DNA of 64,000 nucleotides, from NCBI RefSeq assembly GCF_014356525.2, contig NC_052514.1, forward strand, positions 3,834,190-3,898,189. Direction: 5' to 3'. Of the stretch, positions 1-11,411 are shown in pieces; the first letter of the stretch is position 1; every line of letters begins with the position of its first letter. Source of the DNA: Nilaparvata lugens. Its lineage: Eukaryota > Arthropoda > Insecta > Hemiptera > Delphacidae. The notes beneath the pieces are model-generated. The model was not told the DNA's origin. It was given only the letters and a program-made list of their open reading frames with translations, and searched no databases. The translations under genes and the position numbers were made by a program.

Positions 1-1642
1 TTCATGAAATTTGGCAGGTATGTTCCTTTTTTAATTGCGCGTCGACGTATATACAAGGATTTTGGAAATTTTGCATTCCAAGGATAATATAAAAGGGAAA
101 AGGAGCCTCCTTCATACGCCAATATTATAGTAAAAATCAGACTATAGAACTATTCATCACAAATCAGCTGACAAGTGATTACAGAGATGTGTGGAGAAGC
201 CAGTTTATTGCTGCATTTCCATAAGGTCTATAGTTTCAATCAGGTACTTGTGGATGAGAATACTGCGTGAGGTCTACTGTTCACAGAACTACTGGTTAGA
301 CAATGATAAAACAATTATTCGTATCACAATTGTATCAAACTAGTCACAACTCCTTTATGGAGGCCAGGATTTGGAACAGAAAAATCATGAATTCTACAAT
401 GAAGATATTGTTCTTCAGCAAATGTATGATGACTCGTTCACAGTTTCTAGTAATAATGCTTGTTGGGTACAATACTATACTTCATACAACTATTTTGAAG
501 AATATATTCTGCTCAATCCAATATTCTATACTTTTAAGTCAACTACGAGAAATTTTTTATCAATAAAATCGCTTGGAATCTTATTTATAATGTAGTTACA
601 ATAATATGTAAATTTGATTAACCTTTGTATTCCACAAGTTGATAGATGGGAAAATTAAATTCATAAGAGTGGGAAAATTTTTAATCTATAAAATTAAAAG
701 CTGAAGACACTTTCAGAACAGACGTGCAATTTGTATTGTGAGCTTTACACTATTTTGTCAGCATTTCTTATAGATAACATGGATGCTGCCCATTTAAACA
801 GAGCTGACAATTTGAAGTGGATCTCCATAGTGGAATGTTGTAGCAGCTCACAGTTCAAGGACGGTTATACGATCACAAAAGTACAGGTATAGTAATCAAC
901 GTTCACTGCACCATAGATATACTGTGATAATAGTCAATGTGGAATAGACTGCTACGTTATTAAGTTGACAACAATGCGAGTATACTATTATAAATAAGAA
1001 AACTGAATATTTGGTTTGTCTATGCTCTATGGCACTACTTCTGTAATCAAAATGTGGTCTAGTTTCTTGTACTACTAGTTCTGTGAACAGTAGACCACAG
1101 TAAGTTACATTGACCTGTTGTTATGTTTTCTCAAAAATAAAAAAATAATCTATCAATTTAAAATGACTAGAAAAAATCCTAAATAAACATAGAGCTTTCT
1201 GTCCTATCGTACCGTGACGTGTCGTCCCGGGATGTGAGTGTGAGCGCTGTTATCAGATCTGGCTGCAACTGTCTACAGCATTGATGGAAAGATTGGAAAG
1301 ATACATTTTCAAGATGTTCGATGTTTTTGAACGGGTCGTATTATAGTCCACTAGACAGCTGATTTATGATGAATTATTCCATAGTCTGATTTTTACTCTA
1401 ATATTGGCGTATGAAGGAGGCTCCTTTTTCCTTTTATATTGTCCTTGAAATGCAAAATTTCCGAAAAACCTCGACGCGCAATTAAAAAAGGAATATACCT
1501 GTCAAATTTCATGAAAATCTATTACCGCGCTTCGCCGTAAATGCATAACATATAAACAATTAAACATTTAAACAATGTTTAAATGAAACAATGAGAAATG
1601 CCAAACCGTCGACTTGAATCTTAGACCTCACTTCGCTCGGTC
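1..1642 (-). mobile_element. Family G: large terminal-inverted-repeat element, left end outside window
   Basis: Positions 1-150 reappear inverted at about 1373-1516 (shared block around the GCGCGTCGACG motif and the GGAGCCTCC motif), so this is an element with long inverted ends whose left terminus lies before base 1. The right terminus is the hairpin sequence at 1624-1642. The middle (about 1060-1370) matches 30600-30985 in inverted orientation. No open frame of transposase length is visible, so it is a non-autonomous DNA element. Other copies or ends are at 18482, 30368 and 62833. The superfamily is not recognised. Confidence 0.75.
1624..1642 (-). repeat. Terminal hairpin of family G
   Basis: Read on the minus strand it is GACCGAGCGAAGTGAGGTC. 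It folds as a GACC/GGTC stem, then GA opposite GA, then G-T and C-G pairs closed by a GAA loop. Identical copies occur at 18482-18500 and, with one change, 62838-62856. Confidence 0.6.
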
Positions 1643-2018
1643 AACAATACTAGTATTCGATTTTCTAATTTCTTATTAATATTTCATTTTTCTAGACTGT
1701 TTTCTTGATTATATGGTGTGTATCTTTGTAGTTTGATGCAGCTATGTCGTTCTCCCATACATGCTCTGTTTTGATATTTGTTTGAAAGTCGAAATTTACA
1801 TTAATAGAGTTACATTATGAATTAAAATTATTGCTCTTGAAAGAAATTAAATACACGCTGATTGGAGCACGGTATGAACAGAGTATTAGACCTACACCGA
1901 TGCGAAAAAATATTGACTTTTGAACAACAGCATTCACGAAGATGCATTCAAAGTGTTTTCAAGAAATGGAAGCTTTCAACAGAGAAACAAGAATACGATA
2001 GAGAGTATCTCTCTCACT
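1643..2018. other. No feature recognised
   Basis: AT-rich unique-looking DNA between the family G element and the first family A retroposon. I see no coding frame, RNA gene or repeat here. Confidence 0.4.
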
Positions 2019-2307
2019 CTCTCTTGGTAGAGAGTTAGTGGGAAGGATATTTTTAATATTCTTTCCGAAGAATGGACATTGATATGTCCAAAGCTCCGCC
2101 AATTTATGTAGATGCATAACAATATTATCTTTAGTTTATTACAAATTGCTTTTTTCGTATCATATACAGTTCAATAATAATTTTCTTAGTCTATATTATG
2201 TAAATTCATCTATCATTTTGCTGTATTGAAAGCTATTGTATATAAGTGTATAAGCCAGTATATATTGTAATCTACATGAATAAAGTACTCAATCAATCAA
2301 TCAATCT
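2019..2307 (+). mobile_element. Family A retroposon copy with (AATC)n tail
   Basis: This is an about 290-bp repeat beginning near GGTAGAGAGTTAGTGG, with a core of TGGACATTGATATGTCCA and AAGCTCCGCC, ending in AATAAAGTACTC followed by (AATC)n. Other copies lie at 2314, 7000 (minus), 17902 (minus), 22110, 28091, 34027 and 60656. A 3' microsatellite tail after an AATAAA-like motif is typical of CR1-type LINE 3' ends or elements mobilised by them. There is no coding capacity, so I read it as a LINE 3'-UTR fragment or a short retroposon. Confidence 0.7.
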
Positions 2308-2313
2308 CTCTCT

Positions 2314-2590
2314 CCTTGGAAGATATTTACCGGGAAGCACATTCTGAACATTCTTTCCAAAAAATGGACACTGATATGTTCAAAGCTCCGCCAATTCATG
2401 TAGATGCATAAGAATATTATCTATGATAATACCAAATTGCTTCTTTTTTTCTTGAATTAATGTGCAGTCTAATAATTTACTATATTAGTTCAAATTATAC
2501 AAATTCATCTGAAACTTTGCTGTATTTTGAGCTATTGTATATAAGTATATAAGATAGTACATATTGCAATCTACATAAACAAACAACTCT
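2314..2590 (+). mobile_element. Family A retroposon, diverged copy
   Basis: It carries the same AAGCTCCGCC core and GTAGATGCATAA block as 2019-2307 but is clearly more diverged and lacks a clean AATC tail, ending near CATAAACAAACAAC. It is placed head to tail directly behind the first copy. Confidence 0.6.
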
Positions 2591-2603
2591 ATATCTCTCT
2601 TTC

Positions 2604-2693
2604 TCTGCTGTATTGTAAGCTATTGTATATAAGTGTATAAGCCAGTATATATTGTAATCTACATAGATAAAGTACTCAATCAATCAATCAATC
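2604..2693 (+). mobile_element. Family A 3' tail only
   Basis: Only the last ~90 bp of family A are present, from CTGTATTGTAAGC to the (AATC)n tail. It is a severely 5'-truncated third copy in the same head-to-tail cluster, or a partial tandem duplication of the preceding end. Confidence 0.6.
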
Positions 2694-3076
2694 TCTGCTT
2701 CAAGACAAGACATATTTTCATCTCGTTCGAAATTGATTCATTAAATATAGTGAGTACGGTAAGCTTCTAGATTCGAAACTAATTTAATCAGTGAAATGAA
2801 TTGATTCCATTCGGATAAACTGAGAACTCTAGATGTATGTTCATCTGACTGATCTGCCCAGTAATCACAGAATTATGCAATTACGTTACATGCTTGGCAG
2901 GTTGCCTATTCAACCCTGCAATAGTTGTCAATCCTGGATTGTCATGGACTAATAATGAAAAGATGATTCCTCCATTTCTTATCTATGGTATTATTAGCTT
3001 GATAATGTCATTAAAGTTCCCTTCACAATACAATGTATCATTTTGTTTATCTCTTTTCTGTATAGGGCTACTTGTA
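2694..3076. other. No feature recognised
   Basis: AT-rich sequence with a 62-codon open frame at 2894-3082 that resembles nothing I know and lacks codon structure. Treated as noncoding. Confidence 0.4.
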
Positions 3077-3209
3077 ATATAAATATAAAGAAAATAAAAA
3101 TCTCAGTACCCTTTTTTTAAAATATTTTATGGCATAAATGACCGAAACATGTTGTGATAAAATATTTTAAAAAAGGGTACTGAGATTTTTATTTTCTTTA
3201 TATTTATAT
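3077..3209. repeat. Near-perfect palindrome, ~53-nt arms
   Basis: The left arm 3077-3130 and right arm 3157-3209 are reverse complements apart from one extra T, separated by a 26-nt loop. The loop contains ACCGAAACATG, which resembles the ACCGAAAC motif in repeat P at 19440. It could be a fold-back MITE or a duplicated-and-inverted end; a transcript would make a 53-bp stem. Confidence 0.8.
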
Positions 3210-3664
3210 CATTTTGTTATTTGGTTAATTGAAGAAAGTCTATGATTTATAAATCCTGAAGTCTATACAACATAAATAAAGTTTCTTAAACATATAAAAC
3301 ATAGAGAATAGCTTGTGTTAGTTTAGTCTGAACATACTTTGACCTACAATTTAAATCAAAATAAAATGAAAACGGGAAGGGAATTGATAATGTAGAGGAC
3401 AAGAGAAGAAAGCTCCTATCATACTCCACCACAGAATGTTATCAATGATTTGATACAAACATCGTTAACTAATGTGACTGAAAATGCAATCATGCACTTC
3501 CCAAGATCCTGTTAAAATCAGAGTGGTGTGAGTCATATTAACCTTCTTCTGAGAAATTAAAGGTTTTAGTAGAAGCTTTCACTCAATTCCCAAGTGAGAA
3601 GGTGATGAATTTAATGTTTTCAAGGCCACAAGCATGTATTGTTCTCACTAATGACTATTGATTT

Positions 3665-3750
3665 GACCAAGAAAATAATCAATTAACATTTTTGTAGGTG
3701 TGTTAATGACCAAAAAAATGATCAATCAACATTTTTGTAGGTGTGTTAAT
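3665..3750 (+). repeat. Short tandem duplication, 43 bp x 2
   Basis: Units 3665-3707 and 3708-3750 share GACCAA at the start and CATTTTTGTAGGTGTGTTAAT at the end, with few differences between. It lies in otherwise unique noncoding DNA. Confidence 0.8.
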
Positions 3751-4689
3751 TACATGCACCACTCATGCAACACTATGATGAATATGACTCTCCCTCTCTC
3801 TCTCTGGACAGTTCCTTGAACCATATGACTTACACCACTCTTCTAGTAATAGATTAATAGTTCTAGAGCCCGTAACTGGACTTAACTCGAAAAAAATGAC
3901 TTACACCACTCTGACTTTCACAGGCTCAATTATATATAATTAAGTTGAAACTGGAAACATACCTCTTCTTAAATCCAAAAGTACACGTGTTATTTGTCTT
4001 CCACTTGAACACTCTTGGAATAATCCTTCAATTAACCACAGTTTCTTCAGTGTTATCACACACAGATAGCACAGCTCAGTAGGGTATATCCACAGTACGC
4101 ACTGTTCAAACTTAGCACCAGTGATTGTATTGTATTGAATACTAATTTTTAACGTGAACTTTGAAACTGTTATCACCAGAATAATCTTCGACAGTTTCCA
4201 CTATTGTCACATTAAACTCAGGGTCAACAATTAAAATAGCTGTCACAAAACTTTCACTAGTTTATTTCTAAATTAACTGCTGAGACGAGTTCATCTAAAG
4301 CCTTTGAAGTCAACAGTTTTTGAGAGTAAGAGGGGAGTATACATTGAATGACATGATATCAATTAAAGTGATTACTGTGATCGTACCCTGTAACCAGCTG
4401 ACTCCATCTTCGTGCCTGTCTTCATCCGACATATCGTGGAATTTAAACTGAGAAATCAAGCCCTAAATAAATTCGAATCTGCCTTTACAGATTTAACAAA
4501 TACTGAACTGATAAAAATAACGTAATGTGTCTAGTTTCTGATAAAATAATGTTCAAGATATCGATTTTAGATCTGTTGAAAGCTTTTGACAACAATATTA
4601 ACACTGTAAACAGTGGAGCACCTAGAACGTTACCTAGTAGCACAACACACCACACCACACATGTAACAAAGAGTACGGATTGTGTTTAC
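3751..4689. other. Unique-looking noncoding DNA
   Basis: No family in this window matches it and no coding frame is convincing; the 78-codon minus frame at 3940-4176 resembles no protein known to me. Short CT-rich and poly(A) runs only. Confidence 0.4.
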
Positions 4690-5110
4690 ACGATTTCTAC
4701 ACTAGTGTAGACACGTGTAACTATGTACGAAGCTCTGGAGTGCTGCAAGGAAGTACACAAGGGGGAAGCACATTCACTATGCGGAAACACAGACAATGTG
4801 TGCGTTTTTAGTCGCGTCGTTTTTCGAGAGAGATACCGTCAAACACTCGACGATTGGCCGACTGGAACGCAACTAAACAACCTACCGACACTAGCGACCT
4901 CAAGCGGCGATATTGGAACGGCAGAAAGAATATTTTTAATCCACAACGCGGTGGTTCACCCCCTCTATCCCCACCCCACAGCCGAAAAGTCCCCGCGATA
5001 AGTGTGCACCGTTTTCCAACAATATTGTTGTGCGGCGAACTGCTCTGTTGCAACGGTACAACATCTGTTGCAAGATGGGTGGATGGTTTGATAAGGAAGT
5101 CAAGCTCAAA
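4690..5110. promoter_or_regulatory. CpG-rich segment, possible promoter region
   Basis: CpG dinucleotides are much denser here (for example around 4803-4870 and 4985-5040) than in the AT-rich surroundings, and the segment is not one of the repeats in this window. Overlapping frames on both strands (4723-5001, 4808-5125) look like by-products of the GC content. A promoter or 5' exon of a host gene is possible, but no TATA box, initiator or splice pattern settles it. Confidence 0.25.
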
Positions 5111-5380
5111 TGACTGAGTTGCCACTAAAAAAATATCTGAGAAACGTCAATTCTTTTTACTTGGTAGCAAATCCAAATACAATGCATGACCATCACCAGC
5201 AAATCTATACTATAATAAAGTCGTGGAGTCCCAATATTGACAGAATCCCAAATGTCCGAAATACTTTATTCTCCCAAACAGACGAAAACTAGGTACTTTT
5301 TCCCAATTGGTAGACCGCTTTCGGTCATTTGCGACAAACTAGAGAAATTTCGGTCGTTTGGGAAACCTATCACTTTCGGT

Positions 5381-5476
5381 CATTTGGGAAACCAAATATA
5401 TATTGTATATTCTTTTATATATTGTTTATACTGTAAATGTTGGAAACAAATAAATTTGATTGATTTGATTGAATAA
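5381..5476 (+). mobile_element. Retroposon 3' end with TTGATT tail
   Basis: AT-rich sequence ending AAATAAATTTGATTGATTTGATTG, a short tandem tail after an AATAAA-like motif, as in LINE 3' ends. Only one copy is seen here, so the assignment is tentative. Confidence 0.35.
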
Positions 5477-5697
5477 AGTAAAGAGCTGGCTTATACACGC
5501 ACGGGATAGGAAAATTACGTTTGATGCATCATCACGTCTGAACTACTGGACTGATTGACTTGAAATTTTGCAAATAGATTCTTAATAACCGAGGATGGTT
5601 TTAGACCTATTTCAAATTCTTCCAAATCTCATTACATCAAGTTTTCAGTTTGTCAAGTTTAGAAATAGACCCTTGTGGAGCACGGGTTACCTGCTAG
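5477..5697 (+). mobile_element. Family S: Helitron-like repeat ending CTAG
   Basis: It matches 23270-23590 and, inverted, 41495-41705: shared blocks include GCATCATCACGTCTGAACTA and TTGAAATTTTGCA. It ends GCACGGGTTACCTGCTAG followed by T, compatible with the CTRR|T end of Helitrons. The 5' boundary is approximate. It has no coding capacity; the 70-codon frame at 5595 is part of the repeat. Confidence 0.45.
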
Positions 5698-5969
5698 TCA
5701 ATAATAATAATTATCAGAAAATAATTCTTATGACATGTGAAAATCCCAAATCCAGTCTACAAAATCTCTTATTATCATTCAAGCCATCTTTCTTCAATAA
5801 TCATTGATTTATCATTAATTCAACAGATACTTCAAGCCAGGAGGAATGTCGCAAGCCAGAAGGGAAGGAAGCTCTTGAAGGAATGTTGATGATCAAGAAT
5901 TATTCTTCCTTTACTCAACATTCAACCAATTTTCAGTAACAACCAGGCACTCTGCTTGTTAATATACTC

Positions 5970-6252
5970 TCCACAGCCACTTGCATTAGAGAAGCTTATT
6001 CTTGCTCCTCTCTTCTTTTTCTTCTTCCTCTTCCTCTTCTTCTTCTTCTTTTTCTTCTCCTTCTCCATCTGCTTCTTCTTCTTCCAGGCTCACGGCTTGA
6101 TACAACCTCTATACAACCACTTGCACTTGGAAGCTAGCTCTTGCTCCTCTCTTTTTCTTCTTCTCTTCTTCTTCTTCTCTTCTTCTTCTTCTTCTTCTTC
6201 TTCTTCTTCTTCTTCTTCTTCTCCTTTTTCAACTTCTTCATCTTCCACCGCT
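5970..6252 (+). repeat. Tandem ~145-bp unit containing CTT tracts
   Basis: CCACTTGCA...CTTGCTCCTCTC followed by CTT runs occurs at 5978 and 6117, and GGCTTGATA/CGCTTGATA at 6093 and 6249, showing a unit repeated about twice with expanded (CTT)n inside. All open frames here are Phe/Leu/Ser low-complexity translations of CTT and are not genes. Confidence 0.7.
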
Positions 6253-6999
6253 TGATATCTCCTCCACAACCTTGGGACTGTATCACCATCAGAAAAACCC
6301 CCACCAGCTTCCGTTGCACAACGTTTGAAACTTGTATCAAATCCTCCACATCATCACTTCTCACTTATCTTGGCGAGCTTCCTGTCCACAAGCCACCCGC
6401 ACCCGCTATCGACAGTTGTAGGCTCGCGCACTCCTCAATTCTCACAATCTTCATCCCCTTTGCATTGCTTCTGCGTGTTAGTGGTCTATGGCCAGATTCA
6501 CTCAAAAACTGTCAGCATTTGAATGAATGGGAAGCATTAGGGTTATCCACAAGGAGCACTGCCAGCATTCCTGAGACTTGGAAGCAGCAATGCTTGCCAT
6601 TAAAGTAATTCTGACATTTTGGAGTGAATTTCACCACTCCTGCAGACTTCTCTACTATATACATTCTACAGCAGGACATGACGCTTTCCTAAAAACATGT
6701 GACTGGACGATGGTGGAAACTCTCTCACACACACACACACATGAGAGCGCGCCGACGCTAATGATTCTTCGTGTTGTTATCAACATCAACTTGCGTTGAC
6801 GAAACGCAACCGTTGAAAGGGTTCAACTAGTTGAGCAATTAGTTGAATTATCAGTAACAGCTCAACTGGTATGCGGTATTGTGGGCTGCGCGAAACAGAA
6901 TCAGTAGTTGATTAGTTGATCACACGTTCTTAGTATTATGCTGATCATGAACAAATATTGATACTGCTTGGAGAAACTTGGCATTTTTAAAAAGCTGGA
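6253..6999. other. Mostly unique DNA with a shared 50-bp motif
   Basis: The block ATTCACTCAAAAACTGTCAGC at 6496-6516 and the following GAATGAATGGG and CCACAAGGAGCACTG resemble 9969-10015, 26090-26150 and 39958-39995, so an old dispersed repeat is scattered here. A (CA)n run lies at 6727. No gene is recognised. Confidence 0.4.
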
Positions 7000-7262
7000 G
7001 GGATTGATTGATTGATTGATTGATTGATTGAGTGCTTTATTTATGTAGATTACAATATATACTGGCTTTTACACTTATATACAATAGCTTACAATACAGC
7101 AAAATTATAGATGAATTTACATAATATAGACTAAGAAAATAATTATTGAATTGTATATGATATGAAAAAGCTATTTGTGATATAATAACTATAGATAATT
7201 ATATTGTTATGCATCTACATAAATTGGCGGAGCTTTGGACATATCAATGTCCATTCTTTGGA
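7000..7262 (-). mobile_element. Family A retroposon, minus strand
   Basis: It begins with a (GATT)n run, the complement of the AATC tail, followed by the family A body in reverse up to the core at 7220-7255. It is 5'-truncated relative to the copy at 60656. Confidence 0.75.
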
Positions 7263-7615
7263 ATTGGAGATTATTCGTGATCAAAGAAAGCTTTCAACAA
7301 AAACTAATGTAGTCAAATGTCAACTACAAATAATGTCAACTTTGACTTGACCAAGTAGTCAAATCTGTAGTCAAGCCTTGACTACAAGAATTAAAAGGTA
7401 CAAATGTGAACTATCAGTGCTGCTGAGCTGAAAAAAGTCAAATCCTTTAAGTCAATTCCTTACAGTAGTGAACTGTTCAAAATACCTTTGCCAATCCTTT
7501 AATAATATGAGAATAGAATAGTACAGAATTGTTCAATGAGTCTAGAGACGGTTATCTCAGCAGAGACTTTTGAAATCGATTCTTCTTTGATAGGCCTGTT
7601 TAAGACCTATGCTTC

Positions 7616-7722
7616 TAAAGGTGCGTACAGATATACGCGCCGTGAACATGAGAAATTCAATTTCAATCAGCTGACTATATCTGTATTTTCACAGAAACGG
7701 TAAGATATCTGTACGCACCTTA
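7616..7722. mobile_element. Family D MITE, short copy
   Basis: Inverted ends start TAAAGGTGCGTACAGATAT and finish in its complement ATATCTGTACGCACCTTA. At about 107 bp it lacks the second half of the inner palindrome seen in the next copy. It is followed by ACGTCCACATGAAATATTA, which also follows the copy at 7739. Confidence 0.8.
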
Positions 7723-7738
7723 ACGTCCACATGAAATA

Positions 7739-7908
7739 TTAAGATGCGTACAGATATACGCGCCGCGAACATGAGCAATTCACTTTCAATCAGCTGACTA
7801 TATCTGCATTTTAACATAAACGGTGAGATACAAATATAAATAGCTTGGCATCAGCTGATTAAAAGTGAATTGCTCATGTTCGCGGCGCGTATATCTGTAC
7901 GCACCTTA
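7739..7908. mobile_element. Family D MITE, full palindromic copy
   Basis: About 170 bp, with ~50-bp inverted ends (GCGTACAGATATACGCGCCG, then GAACATGAGCAATTCACTTT) around a short centre. The same 19-nt spacer follows this copy and the previous one, so the pair arose by tandem duplication or by repeat-mediated unequal exchange. No open frame. Tc1/mariner-type ancestry is a guess from TA at the ends. Confidence 0.85.
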
Positions 7909-8258
7909 ACGTCCACATGAAATATTAGAATAATTAAAGATTATCCAGAAATATCTAGACTGGAAGGAGCGTTCCTGATCACCAGACTCTGTCATTGAAC
8001 CTTGTCAAGGATGTTGAATTACTTGAGCCATTGAAAGTAAAATACATCTTTAATCAAAAAATCTAGATTTATAAATTTTTCTCATAAATTATGAATTCTT
8101 TGTCTGTGTTTGAACAGCCTTTCTAGTCTAACAGAGGTCGAGGACGAGGCTTTTCTCATGATCTCCAGAAGGCACAAAAGAAAATTCATATGTTCATATG
8201 TACTGTATTATAATAAGAATTTATTATGATGGCACTAGACACATAGTTAACAGTTTAA

Positions 8259-8634
8259 GGGCCGGTTTCCGAGCTCGGGATTAAGCTAAGTCCTAGACTT
8301 TAAACAGCTTGAGTCAGAAAATTGGCTTTCCAAAACGGGGAGTAGTCGCAGTCATTGTCATAGTCATGTTTGAATTAAATTTCGAAAATCTAGAAAATTG
8401 AACGCAAAATAAAATAGAGAGAAAATAGTGTAAAGTTTCAGCTATTTTTAATTATTTGAGAATGTCTAATTTCGTCAAGGAAAAACGTTTCCAATTATAG
8501 AAATGCTGAGAAAATAAAGACTACGACTAATGTTATAAAAGCTGCGACTACGCCCCGTTTGAGAAAGCCAGTTTTCTGACTCCAGCTGTTTAAAGTCTAG
8601 GACTTAGCTTAATCCCGAGCTCGGAACCCGGCCC
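8259..8634. mobile_element. Family F MITE flanked by TTAA
   Basis: About 376 bp with ~90-bp inverted ends (GGGCCGGTTTCCGAGCTCGG / CCGAGCTCGGAACCCGGCCC), bounded on both sides by TTAA (8255-8258 and 8635-8638). A TTAA target duplication is known for the piggyBac and Kolobok superfamilies. No coding capacity. A second, partly truncated copy is at 19041-19388. Confidence 0.85.
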
Positions 8635-8639
8635 TTAAT

Positions 8640-8949
8640 GATCTTCAAAACCAAAAAAATCTATAATTCAAAAGCATAACAAAAATGTTATTGGCATGAA
8701 TCGTGCCATCAGCAAGAGTTGATAGTTTTATCTAAATTAGGTCGATATCATAGCGATATTTTTGACAAGCTGGTTTCGCAAATCTATTCTACAATATTTT
8801 CTTGGACAAGAGCTTATCGCTAGTGTATTTCTATGCGTTCAGTCGCTCTGAATATAAGCTATCAATGCTTAATAAGATAAATCTGTTATTATACTCTAGA
8901 TTATGATGGTACTATAAATAAATTACTCTTAAATGAGTACTATTGACAA
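8640..8949. other. No feature recognised
   Basis: AT-rich noncoding DNA between families F and M, without a repeat or a frame that I can support. Confidence 0.4.
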
Positions 8950-9786
8950 CGAGTACTAGACAAAAAAATCTGGTGTGGCGCACTCACACAACTTTCCTTG
9001 CCGTTATGAAAATTGATCACCTGACGCTAGTGTTCACGCGCATCTCAAGTCAAAGATCTAAGCCAGCTGGTGACAGGACGCTGGATCCAATAACGCTGGA
9101 GACACACGAAGTCTGCTATGTCTTCATAGTGAATGATTTAATAGAATCAACAGTTTGCAATTGAACAATAACATTTTCTCGAATTTCGAGCTTATTTTAA
9201 ATTTTAGGTGAAAATGTTACTGAACATTAATTGTAGAGATTTTCATGTTTAATCTTTTCCACTTGAAATTTTTCGTTTAAATTGTATCTGAAACCTGATA
9301 ATTGGGAATCTTAGATCAAACTTTGCATAGATGGGACGGAGCTTCTGCAATTTCACAGATATGAGACTTTTGGCAGTTGATAGAGTTTATCAATGACTAA
9401 TCTAGGTATAAATTTGATCGAAATCGTTGGAGCTGTTTTCGAGAAAATCGCGAAACCCCTGTTTTTGACAACATTTTCGCTATTTTAGCCGCCATCTTGA
9501 ATTGCATTATATGGAAATTGTTCGTGTCGGATTCTTATATTGTAAGGACCTTAAGTTCCAAACTTTAAGTCATTCCGTTAATTGGGAGATGAGATATAGT
9601 GTACACAGACGCGCATACACTCATACAAAAACACACACATACATACAGACCAATACCCAAAAACCACTTTTTTGGACTCAGGGGACCTTGAAAAGTATAG
9701 AAATTTAGAAATTGGGGTACCCTAATTTTTTTCGGAAAGCAATACTTTCCTTACATATGGTACTAGGGCAAGGAAAATAAAAAGTT
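8950..9786 (+). mobile_element. Family M: ~830-bp dispersed repeat
   Basis: It is matched nearly end to end by 54490-55308, and its last ~110 bp are also at 11003 and 11114. Near one end it has ACTTTCCTTGCC (8987 region) and at the other GGCAAGGAAA, giving short inverted repeats. The 73- and 68-codon frames inside (8943, 9502) are not conserved as frames in the second copy. It is a non-autonomous element of unknown class. Confidence 0.75.
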
Positions 9787-11002
9787 GACTCGTTAATTTT
9801 ACAAACCATTCGTTGACAAAACTAGTTGCGGTTAACGTCCATCTCCGACATCATCATCAGTTTTCCCCGTCCACTAACCGGCAGGGTGGTAGAAGGGGGG
9901 AAAACCGTGTGACCGAATTTTCCCCGGAATACCAGGGCTGCTACAGTGGGTTTCATTCTATACAGTCAGCATTGGTTGAATGTATCAGCATAGAAGTTAC
10001 CCACAAGGAACACTGACAATTATAAACTGCACCACTGTAGAACAGCCCTCCTTATGAACGGGATTCCCTGTGATTGGATGTTGGCTCTATGATGGGTCGT
10101 CGCGTGAGGTGGTACACAGCCCCCCTGACCCCGGGCCTTGACCCCCTCTTCACCGCACACACAGGGGATACTGAACAGATGTAGTATTACCATCAGAACA
10201 GCAATCTACCCCCCCTACAGCTCCACTTCTTCTCCGTGCTAAATATTATAGAGGGGGACACAGTAAAGATTGAGAAATTTAATTTGTTCGCCGTGTATTG
10301 ATTTTAGTCAACCCCCCCTGACAATCTTGTGCGATGTTCCCTGCAATTTTCGTTGAATGGTTTTGAGGAGGAGGAGGGTTGAGTCGTGAGCGATTTTCCA
10401 CCAATAGAAAACTGTTAAGGTGGGAAGAAAATGGTTGGTGAAAATTAAAGTTTTCCGATGTAATGATTGAACAATTTGCTGATCATATTTGATCATATTT
10501 GCTGTATACTTCTAAAATCTTGTACTTTTGTTAACTTCATTATTTTGTGATTGTAGATTTGTGTCTGTGAAATTATTTGGCAAATAAATTACAATTTCAA
10601 TTTCAAACAAGATAGGGTACGATTGTTGTGAATTTGTTCGTCTAGTTTGCTGAGAATTTTGATAAAATTCTATCAAATTGTTATTTGGAATAAAATATTC
10701 GAGATGTTCACAACGATTCATTTTAATCCTTGTGATGTTCAAATGTTGATAATTCATTCATTATCCGTCATTAGCCCAGTTCTGGACAATACTATGCCAT
10801 CAAACTAGTATTTTTTTATGAAAACTTGAAGCAACCCTTTATTTATAGGGGGAAGGAGAACTAGTGATTATCTATATTTGTATGGATTTTAGAAGTAATA
10901 TACTAGAGAAAATATAGCATAACTTATGCTCTATTTTTTTCTATGATAATATCAATTAATTGAGACCAGTATCGCGTCACTCCAGCTTCAAAATCATGCT
11001 CT
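9787..11002. other. Unique-looking DNA, partly GC-rich
   Basis: 9860-10260 is richer in G+C with runs of C (CCCCCC at about 10210 and 10315), and contains the ATTGGTTGAATG and CCACAAGGAACACTG blocks related to 6496-6560. 10500-10980 is AT-rich. I recognise no gene. Confidence 0.4.
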
Positions 11003-11229
11003 TGGACTCAGGGGACCTTGAAACGTATAGAAAACTTGAAATTAGGTTACTTTTTTTTGGAAAGCAATACTTTCCTTACCTGTGGTGATAGAATAAGGAG
11101 AGTAAAAACCGCTTTATTAGACTCAGGGAACCTTGAAACGTATAGAACTTTAGAAATTGGGGTACCTTAATTTTTTTCGGAAAGCAATACTTTCCTTACC
11201 TATGGTAATAGGGCAAGGAAAGTAAAAAA
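11003..11229 (+). repeat. Two tandem copies of the family M terminus
   Basis: GGACTCAGGGGACCTTGAAA at 11003 and GACTCAGGGAACCTTGAAA at about 11120 each start a ~110-bp copy of the last part of family M (compare 9675-9783), including GGAAAGCAATACTTTCCTTA. They lie 107 bp upstream of the tRNA gene. Confidence 0.75.
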
Positions 11230-11335
11230 TGGTAACGGTGAACCTTTGACCTTGAACTTCCGTTCTGCGTTGTCCATTTATGTCAATAGATGTCGTTCCG
11301 ATTGGCATTCATATTTCCAACCAATTTTATCAGAA

Positions 11336-11408
11336 GCCCGGATAGCTCAGTCGGTAGAGCATTAGGCTTTTAACCTAAGGGTCCAGGGTTCAAGTCCCTG
11401 TTCGGGCG
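11336..11408 (+). tRNA. tRNA-Lys(UUU)
   Basis: The 73-nt gene forms a complete cloverleaf. The acceptor stem is GCCCGGA with TTCGGGC (one G-T pair), the D arm GCTC/GAGC, the anticodon stem TTAGG/CCTAA around the loop CTTTTAA, and the T arm CAGGG/CCCTG around TTCAAGT, with discriminator G. The anticodon TTT is at 11369-11371, so it reads lysine AAA/AAG codons. The internal A box (TAGCTCAGTCGG) and B box (GGTTCAAGTCC) are intact and there is no intron, which indicates a functional Pol III gene rather than a pseudogene or SINE. CCA is not encoded, as expected in eukaryotes. Confidence 0.97.
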
Positions 11409-11411
11409 GAA

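Noticed and set aside
4808..5125. 105-codon minus frame overlapping 92- and 87-codon plus frames in CpG-rich DNA
   Set aside because: Open frames in all directions in a GC-richer patch; no recognisable domain and no splice pattern that would favour one.
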